Positions 17,261-25,702 of a DNA stretch of 64,000 nucleotides are shown piece after piece. Position numbers and translations under genes: made by a program. This stretch comes from Rhodobacter sp. (GTDB taxonomy: Bacteria; Pseudomonadota; Alphaproteobacteria; Rhodobacterales; Rhodobacteraceae): positions 1-64,000 of the forward strand of contig JAIXUH010000012.1 of the NCBI GenBank assembly GCA_027484145.1, in the 5' to 3' direction. The notes under the pieces are model-generated. The model was not told the DNA's origin. It did no database searches and saw only the letters and a list, made by a program, of their open reading frames with translations. Positions within the stretch are counted from its first letter, which is position 1, and every line of letters starts with the position of its first letter.

Positions 17261-18163
17261 TCAGCCTTTCACAGCACCGGCGGCGATGCCGCGAACGAAG
17301 AGTTTGCCGGAGACGAAGTAGACGATCAGCGGAACAAGCCCGGTCAGCAGGGTTGCCGCCATGTTGACGTTGTATTCCTTGACCCCCTGCACCGAGTTGA
17401 CGATGTTGTTCAACTGCACGGTCATCGGGTAAAGATCGGGCTTGGTGTAGACGACGCCGAACAGGAAGTCGTTCCAGATGCCGGTCACCTGCAGGATGAT
17501 GGCCACCACAAAGATCGGCAGGCTCATCGGCAGCATGATCTGGAAATAGATGCCCCAGAACCCCGCGCCATCCACCCGTGCCGCCTTGAACAACTCTTCC
17601 GGCAGACTGCTGAAATAGTTGCGAAACAGCAGGGTCAGGATCGGCATCCCAAAGATCGTGTGCACCAGCACAAGACCCCACAGCGTGCCGTAGATGCCCA
17701 TTTCACGCAGCAAGATCACGATCGGATAAAGCATCACCTGATAGGGGATGAATGAGCCAAAGATCAGGATGGTAAAGAACACATCCGACCCTTTGAAGCG
17801 CCAGTTGACCAGCGCATAGCCGTTGACCGACGCCACGATGATCGACAGCACGACCGACGGGATCAAAATCTGGACCGAGTTCCAGAAGCCCCGGCTTAGG
17901 CCATCGCAGTTCAGGCCCGTGCAGGCCTCGGACCACGCCTTGACCCAAGGCTGGAACGTCACCTCGACCGGCGGGGCAAAGATATTGCCAAGACGGATTT
18001 CCGGCATGCCCTTCAGGCTGGTCATCACCATGACCCAAAGGGGAAGGATGTAATACAGGCTGACCACGATCAGCGTGCCGTAAACCATGATGTTGCGGCC
18101 AGACAGCACGCGGCGCGGTTTGGCCCCGCGCGGCCCGGTCATGGTGGCGGATAGGTCAGCCAT
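17261..18163 (-). CDS. Carbohydrate ABC transporter permease (MalG type)
   Basis: 300 residues with six membrane segments. The conserved EAA-type cytoplasmic loop for ATPase docking is ELFKAARVDGAGFWGIYFQI. The N-terminal MADLSATMTGPRG leads into the first helix. The gene overlaps the preceding permease by 8 nt and is 6 bp before the ATPase gene. It forms the heteromeric pore with the MalF-type subunit. Confidence 0.93.
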   Translation of the reverse strand: MADLSATMTGPRGAKPRRVLSGRNIMVYGTLIVVSLYYILPLWVMVMTSLKGMPEIRLGNIFAPPVEVTFQPWVKAWSEACTGLNCDGLSRGFWNSVQILIPSVVLSIIVASVNGYALVNWRFKGSDVFFTILIFGSFIPYQVMLYPIVILLREMGIYGTLWGLVLVHTIFGMPILTLLFRNYFSSLPEELFKAARVDGAGFWGIYFQIMLPMSLPIFVVAIILQVTGIWNDFLFGVVYTKPDLYPMTVQLNNIVNSVQGVKEYNVNMAATLLTGLVPLIVYFVSGKLFVRGIAAGAVKG

Positions 18164-19049
18164 GCTTTTTCCCCCCGAATTCCAGATAGGCCCAAGGGAT
18201 CAGCACGATCAGAACAGACAGCAGCATCATGGTCGATGCGGCAAAGCCCTGCCCAAGGTTCTGTGCCTGAAACATATAGTCATAGACATACATCGCGGGC
18301 ACCTGACTTGCATTGCCCGGCCCGCCCGAGGTTTGCGCCACGACCAGATCATAAAGCTTGATGATGCCACTGGCGACCAGCACCAGCGTGGTGATGAACA
18401 CCGGCCGCATCATCGGAATGATGATCAGAACATAGGTTTTCCATGTGGGAATGCCGTCCACGCGCGCGGCTTTCCAGATATCCTCGTCAATGCCGCGCAG
18501 ACCCGCCAGCATGATGCACATCACAAAGCCCGTGCCTTGCCACAGCCCCGCAATCAACAGGCCATACAGAACCACCTCGGGGTTGTTCAGCGGGTCAAAG
18601 GCGAAACTCTCCCACCCCCACGACCGCACGATGGATTCGATGCCGAACTCGGGGTTCAAAATCCATTGCCAGACCAGCCCCGTCACGATGAACGACAGGG
18701 CAAAGGGATACAGCATGATGGTGCGGAACGTGTCCTCAAACCGGATCTTCTGATCCATCAACACGGCAAGGACAAAGCCCATCACGATGGTAAAGACCAG
18801 CGAGAGCACGCCAAACACCAGCAGGTTCTGGATCGACACGATCCAGCGGCTGGAATCCCACAGCCGCTCGTACTGGTCAAAGCCGACAAAGTTGGTGCGC
18901 GGCAAAAGCTTCGAATTGGTGAAGGAGTAAACCACCGTCCAGATGGTGCCCCCCAGAAAGACCACCAGCGTGGTCAAGACCATCGGCACTGCTGCGATTT
19001 TCGCATTCAGATTTCGCAGCAACCTGCCCGGATGCTTGGCCTGCGCCAT
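18156..19049 (-). CDS. Carbohydrate ABC transporter permease (MalF type)
   Basis: 297 residues, six membrane helices, with the EAA loop DEDIWKAARVDGIPTWKTYV. ATG at 19049 is preceded by GGGGAGAG; an upstream in-frame codon at 19079 lacks such a site. It is the second gene of the importer operon, 80 bp after the binding-protein stop. Confidence 0.92.
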   Translation of the reverse strand: MAQAKHPGRLLRNLNAKIAAVPMVLTTLVVFLGGTIWTVVYSFTNSKLLPRTNFVGFDQYERLWDSSRWIVSIQNLLVFGVLSLVFTIVMGFVLAVLMDQKIRFEDTFRTIMLYPFALSFIVTGLVWQWILNPEFGIESIVRSWGWESFAFDPLNNPEVVLYGLLIAGLWQGTGFVMCIMLAGLRGIDEDIWKAARVDGIPTWKTYVLIIIPMMRPVFITTLVLVASGIIKLYDLVVAQTSGGPGNASQVPAMYVYDYMFQAQNLGQGFAASTMMLLSVLIVLIPWAYLEFGGKKHG

Positions 19050-19129
19050 GTCGACTCTCCCCCTGCCGTCGTGGTCCAAGATGAAAGAGCCGCCCCCGAT
19101 CAGGGCGGCCCTTCCGTCAGTTCATCCGA

Positions 19130-20359
19130 TCACATGCCGGATTTCAGGTTCTCGACCCACTTGGCCTGCGCATCAGCGGCCGTCATGTCAGACTTCCAGA
19201 ATTCGACCATCAGGTCTTCGTTCTGCTTGACCACGTCCGGCGACCAGAGCTGGTCACCCGATGGCACCACGTTGCCCGAGGCAAGGATCTCAAGGCCCTT
19301 CTTCATGCAGTCGTTGGCCGCGGCCAGATCGACGTCACCACGAATGGGCAGCGAGCCTTTTTTCAGGTTGAAGGCGACCTGCACGGCGGGGCTGACCAGT
19401 TGGGCGGCCAGACGCTTTTGTGCGGCTTCCTTTTCCGGATCATCCAGTTTCGGGAAGTAGAACGCATCGCCACCGGTCGACAGGTAGGCGTTCAGGCCAA
19501 GACCCGGCAGGCAGGTATAGTCGGTGCCGGCCACCTGGCCTGCAACCTGGAATTCGCCCTGCGCCCAGTCACCCATGATCTGACCGCCAGCTTCGCCGGT
19601 GATCACAAGGTTGGTGGCCTGGTTCCAGTCCTGCACGGTCGATTTTGCGGCCAGTTTGCGCGCATCGGCAGCAGCCGCGAACACGGCGGCAATCTCCGGT
19701 CCGGCAGCAACATCCATGTCCTTGTCGATGTTGACCTTTTTCCAGACGTCAAGGCCAGCTACGGCCACGGTCATGGCACCAAAGGCAAGGTTCGACTGCC
19801 AGGCCTGGTTGCCCAGTGCCAGCGGGATCTTGCCAGCGGCTTCCAGCGCCGGGGCCGAGGCCACGAATTCATTCCAGTTCGCCGGAACCGGGATGCCCGC
19901 ATCGGCATAGGCCTTGTTCGACAGCCACAGCCACTCGGGCGAGTGGATGTTGACCGGGGCGCAATAGATCTTGCCATCCACGGTGCAGGCATCCAGCAGC
20001 GACGGCGGGAACACTTTTTCCTTCCAGCCCTCTGCCTCGGCCACGTCGGTCAGGTCCAGCATCAGGCCAGCCTCGACCAGTTCCAGCGCCTGCTGGCCGT
20101 GGTTGAACTGGGTGGCCCCCATCGGGTCACCACCGGTGATGCGGGAAATCATGATCGGGCGGGCTGTGCTGCCGCCACCGGCAATCGCGCCGTCGATCCA
20201 CTTGTCGCCGCTGGCGTCAAATGCCTTGGCCAGTTCAGCCACGGCTGCGGCTTCGCCACCCGACGTCCACCAGTGCGTCACTTCAAGTTCCGTCGCCAAG
20301 GCAACGGTCGGCAGTGCCACCGACGCGAAAAGCGCCGTGGCCAGCTTAAGGGTTTTCAT
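19130..20359 (-). CDS. Extracellular sugar-binding protein of ABC transporter
   Basis: 409 residues with a signal peptide (MKTLKLATALFASVALPTVA, cleavage near ALA-TE). The mature protein opens LEVTHWWTSGGEAAAVAELA, typical of family 1 sugar-binding proteins. It captures the sugar in the periplasm for the two permeases that follow. A strong GGGAGGA site lies before the ATG. Two tandem palindromes at 20376-20410 put this gene, and the whole importer/hydrolase operon, under LacI-type control. Confidence 0.94.
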   Translation of the reverse strand: MKTLKLATALFASVALPTVALATELEVTHWWTSGGEAAAVAELAKAFDASGDKWIDGAIAGGGSTARPIMISRITGGDPMGATQFNHGQQALELVEAGLMLDLTDVAEAEGWKEKVFPPSLLDACTVDGKIYCAPVNIHSPEWLWLSNKAYADAGIPVPANWNEFVASAPALEAAGKIPLALGNQAWQSNLAFGAMTVAVAGLDVWKKVNIDKDMDVAAGPEIAAVFAAAADARKLAAKSTVQDWNQATNLVITGEAGGQIMGDWAQGEFQVAGQVAGTDYTCLPGLGLNAYLSTGGDAFYFPKLDDPEKEAAQKRLAAQLVSPAVQVAFNLKKGSLPIRGDVDLAAANDCMKKGLEILASGNVVPSGDQLWSPDVVKQNEDLMVEFWKSDMTAADAQAKWVENLKSGM

Positions 20360-20375
20360 GCAGTCCTCCCGGTTT

Positions 20376-20389
20376 CTAAATCGTTATAG
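20376..20389. promoter_or_regulatory. LacI-family operator O1
   Basis: CTAAATCGTTATAG differs at two positions from the perfect palindrome at 20397-20410. Its centre is 21 bp away, so both sites face the same side of the helix. It lies 17 bp before the ATG of the sugar-binding protein. Confidence 0.75.
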
Positions 20390-20395
20390 TGGAAG

Positions 20396-20423
20396 CCTAT
20401 AACGTTATAGATTTTGCAATCAA
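20396..20423 (-). promoter_or_regulatory. Candidate promoter of the importer/hydrolase operon
   Basis: Minus strand: TTGATT (20423-20418), 16-bp spacer, TATAGG (20401-20396). The -10 box lies inside the operator O2, so repressor binding would exclude polymerase. Confidence 0.5.
20397..20410. promoter_or_regulatory. LacI-family operator O2 (perfect 14-bp palindrome)
   Basis: CTATAACGTTATAG is perfectly palindromic with the central CG step typical of LacI-family sites. It overlaps the candidate promoter and is paired with O1. The regulator is most likely the LacI protein encoded divergently at 20671. Confidence 0.8.
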
Positions 20424-20670
20424 GCAATCTTTTCGCTTGTGAAGCAGGGGCGGCGTGGCATTCAATGGCCTGTAATTCCGCGCTTGCGCGGCCCCCTGAA
20501 CCCCTTCAGAAACGCAACATGCTGCACTGCCGCACACCGCGCAACCACCCGCAAAGCAAGGCTGCCACGGCCCTGCCGTCGTGGGACGATTTCGCACCTG
20601 CGGCAAGGCCCCAACCCGCCGAATCATGGCGCGCCGGGGCAGCAGCGATTCGCCGGATCGGGGGAAATTC

Positions 20671-21717
20671 ATGACCGGGCCAGCCGCACCAACCATCATT
20701 CCACTTCCCGTTGATTCGGAGCCGGAGCGCCCCACCCTCAAAACCATCGCCGCCGAGACCGGCTTTGCCGTGGCCACGGTCAGCCGCGCGCTGAAAGATG
20801 CCCCCGACATTGGCGAAGAGACCAAGCGCCGCGTGCGCGAGGCGGCGGCCCGGCTGGGCTACCGCCCGAACCGCGCGGGCGTGCGCCTGCGCACCGGCAA
20901 GACCAACGTGATCGCGCTGGTGCTGTCCACCGAAGCCGACATGATGAACCACACCTCGCGGCTGATCTATTCCATCGCCAATGCGCTGCGCGGCACTGCC
21001 TACCACATGATCGTGATGCCGTTCTTTCCCGATCAGGACCCGATGGACCCGATCCGCTATATCGTGGAAACCGAAAGCGCCGATGCGGTCATCCTGAACC
21101 AGACCAAACCCGAAGACCCGCGCGTGCGGTATATGGCGGACCGGGGCTTTCCTTTTGCCACGCATGGGCGCACGGAAATGGGGATCGAACACCCCTATTT
21201 CGATTTCGACAACGAGGCTTATGCCCGCATCGGTGTAAAGGCCCTTGCCGCCTGTGGGCGCAAGCGGCTGATCCTGATTCCGCCGCCGCGCGCCCATTCC
21301 TATGCCCGGCACATGACGACAGGCTTTGCCGAGGGAGCAGCCGAAGCTGGCCTGACCTTCGAATTGGTCGCCGACGTCACCTCTGACAGCGGCGCCGCTG
21401 CGGTCGAGGCCGCCATTCAGGACCGCATGTCGCGCCTGCCGCGCCCGGATGGCATTCTGGCGGGGTCCACCACCTCTGCCATGGCCGCGATCAGCGGGGC
21501 TGAGCGCTGCGGACTGGTCATAGGCCGAGATTTCGATCTGGTGGCGAAAGAAGCAATCCGGTTTCTGCACCGGTTCCGACGCGAGATCCTGCTGGTACAC
21601 GAAGATGTCGGCCGTGCCGGTGATTTTCTGGCCCGCGCCACCGTGGCAGCAATCGAACGGCGCGCCGCTGATCTGGGACAATGCCTTGACCGCCCCGACA
21701 GGGTGGAGCGGGCCTGA
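20671..21717 (+). CDS. LacI-family transcriptional regulator
   Basis: 348 residues. The helix-turn-helix is near residues 17-40 (TLKTIAAETGFAVATVSRAL), with hinge region RLGYRPNRAGVRLRTGKTN. The rest is a periplasmic-binding-protein-like sensor with VILNQTKPEDPRVRYMADRG and a C-terminal EDVGRAGDFLA. The start at 20671 is chosen because the sequence before it is not LacI-like. It is divergent from the importer operon and heads a plus-strand group with an isomerase and an oxidoreductase. It probably represses both arms until a sugar inducer binds. Confidence 0.92.
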   Translation: MTGPAAPTIIPLPVDSEPERPTLKTIAAETGFAVATVSRALKDAPDIGEETKRRVREAAARLGYRPNRAGVRLRTGKTNVIALVLSTEADMMNHTSRLIYSIANALRGTAYHMIVMPFFPDQDPMDPIRYIVETESADAVILNQTKPEDPRVRYMADRGFPFATHGRTEMGIEHPYFDFDNEAYARIGVKALAACGRKRLILIPPPRAHSYARHMTTGFAEGAAEAGLTFELVADVTSDSGAAAVEAAIQDRMSRLPRPDGILAGSTTSAMAAISGAERCGLVIGRDFDLVAKEAIRFLHRFRREILLVHEDVGRAGDFLARATVAAIERRAADLGQCLDRPDRVERA

Positions 21718-21737
21718 CACAAGGGGAGAGGACAAAG

Positions 21738-22793
21738 ATGAAAACGATGAAGGGGCCTGCGCTGTTTCTGGCGCAGTTTGCCGGGGATGCGGCACCGTTC
21801 AATTCATGGGCGTCCATCACGAAATGGGCGTCCGACTGTGGCTATGTCGGGGTGCAGGTGCCAAGCTGGGACGGCCGTCTGTTCGATCTGGACAAGGCCG
21901 CCACGTCAAAGACATGGTGCGATGACTTCAAGGGCGTGGCCGCGGACAGCGGCATTACGGTGACCGAGCTTTCGACCCACCTGCAAGGCCAGCTTGTGGC
22001 AGTGCACCCGGCCTATGACACCGCCTTTGACGGCTTTGCCGCCCCTGCCGTGCGCGGCAACCCCAAGGCCCGTCAGGAATGGGCGGTGGATCAGGTGAAA
22101 AAGGCCCTCTCCGCCTCAAGGAACCTTGGCCTGACGGCGCATGCCACCTTTTCGGGGGCCTTGGCCTGGCCCTACCTTTACCCTTGGCCACAGCGCCCGG
22201 CGGGGCTGGTGGAAGAGGCGTTTGACGAGTTGGCGCGGCGCTGGACACCCATCCTTGACCATGCCGAGGATTGCGGCGTCGATGTGGCTTACGAGATTCA
22301 CCCCGGCGAAGACCTGCATGACGGCATCAGTTTCGAGATGTTCCTCGACCGCGTCAAAGGCCATACACGGGCCAACATGCTGTACGACCCAAGCCACTAC
22401 GTTCTGCAACACCTTGATTACCTTGATCATATCGATATCTATCATGACCGGATCCGGATGTTCCATGTCAAGGATGCTGAATTGAACCCAACGGGGCGGC
22501 AGGGCGTTTACGGCGGCTTTCAATCATGGGTCAACCGCGCAGGCCGCTTCCGCAGCCCCGGCGACGGGCAGGTGGATTTCGGCGGCATCTTCTCGAAACT
22601 CACGCAATACAGCTTTGACGGCTGGGCCGTGGTGGAATGGGAATGCTGCCTGAAACACCCCGAGGACGGCGCCCGCGAAGGGGCCGATTTCGTGCGCGCC
22701 CATATGATCCGGGTGACGGAAAAGGCGTTTGACGATTTCGCCGATGCGGGCACCGATCGCGCCGCGAACCGCCGGATGCTGGGACTGGACTGA
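21738..22793 (+). CDS. Sugar phosphate isomerase/epimerase (TIM barrel)
   Basis: 351 residues, longer than the paralogue at 13011. Barrel motifs include ELSTHLQGQLVAVHPAYD, VAYEIHPGEDLHDG, NMLYDPSHYVLQHLDY, MFHVKDAELNPTG and WAVVEWECCLKHPE, which supply metal-binding Glu, Asp, His and Glu. It starts 20 bp after lacI with a GGGGAGAGG site, so the two are co-transcribed. It is likely an epimerase/isomerase for the product of the oxidoreductase encoded next. Confidence 0.88.
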   Translation: MKTMKGPALFLAQFAGDAAPFNSWASITKWASDCGYVGVQVPSWDGRLFDLDKAATSKTWCDDFKGVAADSGITVTELSTHLQGQLVAVHPAYDTAFDGFAAPAVRGNPKARQEWAVDQVKKALSASRNLGLTAHATFSGALAWPYLYPWPQRPAGLVEEAFDELARRWTPILDHAEDCGVDVAYEIHPGEDLHDGISFEMFLDRVKGHTRANMLYDPSHYVLQHLDYLDHIDIYHDRIRMFHVKDAELNPTGRQGVYGGFQSWVNRAGRFRSPGDGQVDFGGIFSKLTQYSFDGWAVVEWECCLKHPEDGAREGADFVRAHMIRVTEKAFDDFADAGTDRAANRRMLGLD

Positions 22794-22800
22794 ACCGGCG

Positions 22801-22855
22801 GCGGCGGGGGTTTCACACCCCCGCACCCCCGTGGGATATTTTTGGACAGAAAATG
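22801..22855. repeat. Intergenic GC-hairpin repeat, copy 2
   Basis: A 7-bp hairpin (22804-22810 with 22818-22824) is followed by CCCCCGTGGGATATTTTTGG and ACAGAAAATGA. This is the same ATATT(T)TTGnnACAGAAAATGA core seen inverted at 11795. It lies in the 75-bp gap between two co-directional genes. Confidence 0.65.
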
Positions 22856-22868
22856 AGGGAGGGTTCGC

Positions 22869-24038
22869 ATGGCCATTACAGGGGCACATGTGGCGCGGGC
22901 ACCGCGCATCCGGCTGGGCATGGTGGGCGGCGGGCGCGATGCCTTTATCGGGGCAGTCCACCGGATTGCCGCGCGGATTGATGATCAGTACGAGTTGGTG
23001 GCGGGGTGCTTTTCGTCGGATGCCGAAAAAAGCCTTGCCTCGGCGGCGGACCTTGGGGTGGCGCGGGCCTATGCCTCTTTTGCCGAGATGGCCGCCAAGG
23101 AAGCGCGGCGCCGTGACGGGATCGAAGTGGTGGCGATTGTCACGCCCAACCACATGCATGCACCGGTGGCGCTGCAATTTCTCAAACGCGGCATTCATGT
23201 GATCTGCGACAAACCGCTGACCGCGACCCTGAGCGAGGCAAAAAAGCTGGCCAAAGCGGCAGAGGCATCGGGCGTGGTGTTCGCGCTGACGCACAATTAC
23301 ACCGGCTATCCGATGATCCGGCAGGCCAAGGCCATGGTCGAGGCCGGGGAACTGGGCACCTTGCGGCTTGTGCAGGTGGAATATGCGCAGGACTGGCTGG
23401 CCGAACCGCTGGAAGCCTCGGGGCAAAAGCAGGCCGGTTGGCGCACTGACCCCGCGCGGTCGGGGGCGGGCGGATCGACGGGCGACATCGGCACCCATGC
23501 CTTCAACCTTGCCAATTTCGTGTCCGGCCTGCGGGTGGCGGAACTGGCGGCGGATCTGCAGGCCTTTGTGCCGGGGCGGCGGGTGGACGACAACGGCCAT
23601 GTTCTGCTGCGCTATGAGGGTGGCGCGCGCGGGATGCTATGGTGTTCGCAGGTGGCGTCGGGCTGCGAAAATGGCCTCAGGCTGCGGATCTTTGGCACCA
23701 AGGCCGGGATCGAGTGGGAGCAGGAGAACCCCAACCACCTGTGGGTCACGCCTTTGGGTCAGCCGCGCTATCGGCTGACGCGCGGGGGGGCGGGGACGGG
23801 TGACGCAGCGGGCCGGATGACGCGAATCCCGGCAGGCCATCCGGAGGGTTATCTGGAAGGCTTTGCCAATATCTATGCCGAAGCCGCCCGTGCCATCACG
23901 GCCCGGCGCGATTGCACGGTACTGGATGCGGCGGTGACCTTTCCCGGCCTGAAGGAAGGCGTGGAGGGCGTGGCCTTTGTCGATGCCTGCGTGCGGTCAT
24001 CGGCGCGCAATGCAGCTTGGGTCACGCTGAACCTGTAA
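22869..24038 (+). CDS. Gfo/Idh/MocA-family oxidoreductase
   Basis: 389 residues. The N-terminal Rossmann motif is RLGMVGGGRDAFIGAVHR; then come VVAIVTPNHMHAPVALQFL and the catalytic-lysine motif CDKPLTATL near residue 115. The C-terminal domain carries GGSTGDIGTHAFNLANFVSG with the usual catalytic Asp/His. It is the last gene of the plus-strand lacI group and only distantly similar to the oxidoreductase at 11874. It probably acts on a sugar or keto-sugar with NAD(P). Confidence 0.89.
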   Translation: MAITGAHVARAPRIRLGMVGGGRDAFIGAVHRIAARIDDQYELVAGCFSSDAEKSLASAADLGVARAYASFAEMAAKEARRRDGIEVVAIVTPNHMHAPVALQFLKRGIHVICDKPLTATLSEAKKLAKAAEASGVVFALTHNYTGYPMIRQAKAMVEAGELGTLRLVQVEYAQDWLAEPLEASGQKQAGWRTDPARSGAGGSTGDIGTHAFNLANFVSGLRVAELAADLQAFVPGRRVDDNGHVLLRYEGGARGMLWCSQVASGCENGLRLRIFGTKAGIEWEQENPNHLWVTPLGQPRYRLTRGGAGTGDAAGRMTRIPAGHPEGYLEGFANIYAEAARAITARRDCTVLDAAVTFPGLKEGVEGVAFVDACVRSSARNAAWVTLNL

Positions 24039-24055
24039 CGTCACCAGCGCGCCGG

Positions 24056-25186
24056 TCAGGCCCCTGGCCCGGCGCGCAGGCGGGCGCGTTCGCGTTGCAG
24101 CCAGAGCACCGAGATCAAAAGCGGCGCATTGGCCACCTCACCGCTGGTGACCATCTGCATCAGCCGGTCAAAACCGACCAGATGCGTGCGGATATCCTCG
24201 GCCTCGTCGGCCACGCCGAACACGCCCGTCACCGAAGGCGGCAGGTCGGCAAGGGCGACGTAGGAGTACAGAAACTCGGTCTTTGCCCCCGGTGTCGGGT
24301 AATATCCCGCCACAGGCAACAGGGCGCCAAGGGTCAGACCCGCCTCTTCCTCGGCCTCGCGGCGGCCCGCCTCCTCGGGGGTTTCACCCGGATCGACGCG
24401 GCCGGCGATGGCCTCCAGCAGCCAAGGCTGGGTGTCACCGCGCGCAAACGGCCCGGCGCGGAACTGTTCGACCAGAAGCACGCAGTCGCGGACCGGATCG
24501 TAAGGCAGGACCGTGACCGCATCACCCGAGACAAAGACCGCACGGTTGATCTGCGGGCTTTGGCCCCCGGCAAAGCGGCGGTGGCGCAGTTCGTATTCCT
24601 CGATCGCGAAAAACCGCGCATAGGGCAGATCGACATGGTCCACCACCACATCGCCTGCCCCGGCGTGAAAGCGCACATCGGTCGGCGCGGGGGCGATGGC
24701 GGCGCGCGCGCGGCTGGCCCCGCGCACCAGCATCATGCCATAGCGCGCGGCCACACGTTCTGCCGGGACGCGGCCGTAAAGCGCCATCACGTCTTGGGCG
24801 GTGGCGACACAGGTCGTGGCAAGGCGGGCCTGCCAGTCGGACAGCGACCACGGTGCTGCATCGGCGGGCGCGGACCGGGCGGGCAGATAGGTGTCAACCG
24901 GCCCGACGCCCGAGGCACGTTGCACCAGGACCGATTGCGGGTGCAGGTCCAGACAAGCGGCATAAAACGACAGCCGCGCCCGCGCATCGGGGCCAAGGCC
25001 CGTTACCAGGATCCCCGGGAAGGTAGCCTGCGGGTCCGGCAGGGCAACGGCATGGCTCGCCCCAGCGGATGAAACGGCGCGATGGCCCGGCAGATCAGCC
25101 GGTTGGCCTTCGGCCGCATAGCCCAGCACCACCGCCAGCAGCGGCCCATGGCACAGCGTGCCATACAAAAAAACGTCCGAACCCAT
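24056..25186 (-). CDS. trgB: TrgB-like fusion: gamma-glutamylcyclotransferase-like plus NUDIX hydrolase
   Basis: 376 residues in two domains. Residues 1-160 begin DVFLYGTLCHGPLLAVVLG, the signature of the GGCT/AIG2-like fold. Residues 170-376 are a NUDIX ADP-ribose pyrophosphatase: the box is GRVDPGETPEEAGRREAEEEAG, with EAIAG before it. In R. sphaeroides the trgA/trgB pair confers tellurite resistance. It is encoded directly downstream of trgA here. I infer ADP-ribose hydrolysis; the partner domain's substrate is unknown. Confidence 0.85.
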   Translation of the reverse strand: MGSDVFLYGTLCHGPLLAVVLGYAAEGQPADLPGHRAVSSAGASHAVALPDPQATFPGILVTGLGPDARARLSFYAACLDLHPQSVLVQRASGVGPVDTYLPARSAPADAAPWSLSDWQARLATTCVATAQDVMALYGRVPAERVAARYGMMLVRGASRARAAIAPAPTDVRFHAGAGDVVVDHVDLPYARFFAIEEYELRHRRFAGGQSPQINRAVFVSGDAVTVLPYDPVRDCVLLVEQFRAGPFARGDTQPWLLEAIAGRVDPGETPEEAGRREAEEEAGLTLGALLPVAGYYPTPGAKTEFLYSYVALADLPPSVTGVFGVADEAEDIRTHLVGFDRLMQMVTSGEVANAPLLISVLWLQRERARLRAGPGA

Positions 25187-25231
25187 CTGTCTTGTTCCTG
25201 ATCCTTGTGTCGGGCCGTAGAAGTGGCGGCC

Positions 25232-25678
25232 CTATCTCCAGGTGCGGCCCGCCCAATGGGAAATGGCCCCGCCCATCAGCCCGCCAAGCAGCAACACACC
25301 AATGATGTCGGCCTGCAGCACCGGCGAGCCGAGTTCAAGGGCCTGCTCGAAAATGCCAAGGATCGCATCCATCGGCGCATCGTAGCGGCCCTTCATCGAC
25401 CGTTGCAGCATGTCGCGGATCGAAAACACCAGCACGACCAGAATGGCAATGGTCAGCGATGTGCGCACGCCCGTACCCATGGCCTCGATGCGCCCACGGT
25501 CGCCTCCGGCCAGGGGCCCCATAATCATCCAGCCGCAAAAGGCACCGATCAGGCCGCTGATCTCGCGCAGGTAACCCGCAGGGCGCCCATCTGGCATGGC
25601 CAGCACGTAAAGGTGGGCGGCAAGCGCCGCGACGATGGCAAATGCGATGGCGGCAACGAGTTTGGCGGCGGTCGGCAT
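25232..25678 (-). CDS. trgA: TrgA-family membrane protein (tellurite resistance)
   Basis: 148 residues with four predicted membrane helices: residues 5-27, 38-55, 70-88 and 123-143. The short DGRPAGYLREISGLIGAFCG and SMKGRYDAPMDAILGIFEQA segments match my memory of the Rhodobacter TrgA family. It is 45 bp upstream of trgB. The molecular role of TrgA is not established. Confidence 0.8.
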   Translation of the reverse strand: MPTAAKLVAAIAFAIVAALAAHLYVLAMPDGRPAGYLREISGLIGAFCGWMIMGPLAGGDRGRIEAMGTGVRTSLTIAILVVLVFSIRDMLQRSMKGRYDAPMDAILGIFEQALELGSPVLQADIIGVLLLGGLMGGAISHWAGRTWR

Positions 25679-25702
25679 CCTGTCCCCTTCACGCGCCCTT
25701 GG

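Larger units (their letters stand above)
20360..20670. other. Divergent intergenic control region of sugar locus
   Basis: 311 bp between the binding-protein and lacI genes. It holds the promoter and two operators near 20376-20423. From about 20430 to 20670 I see no further convincing motif or coding sequence. Confidence 0.7.
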
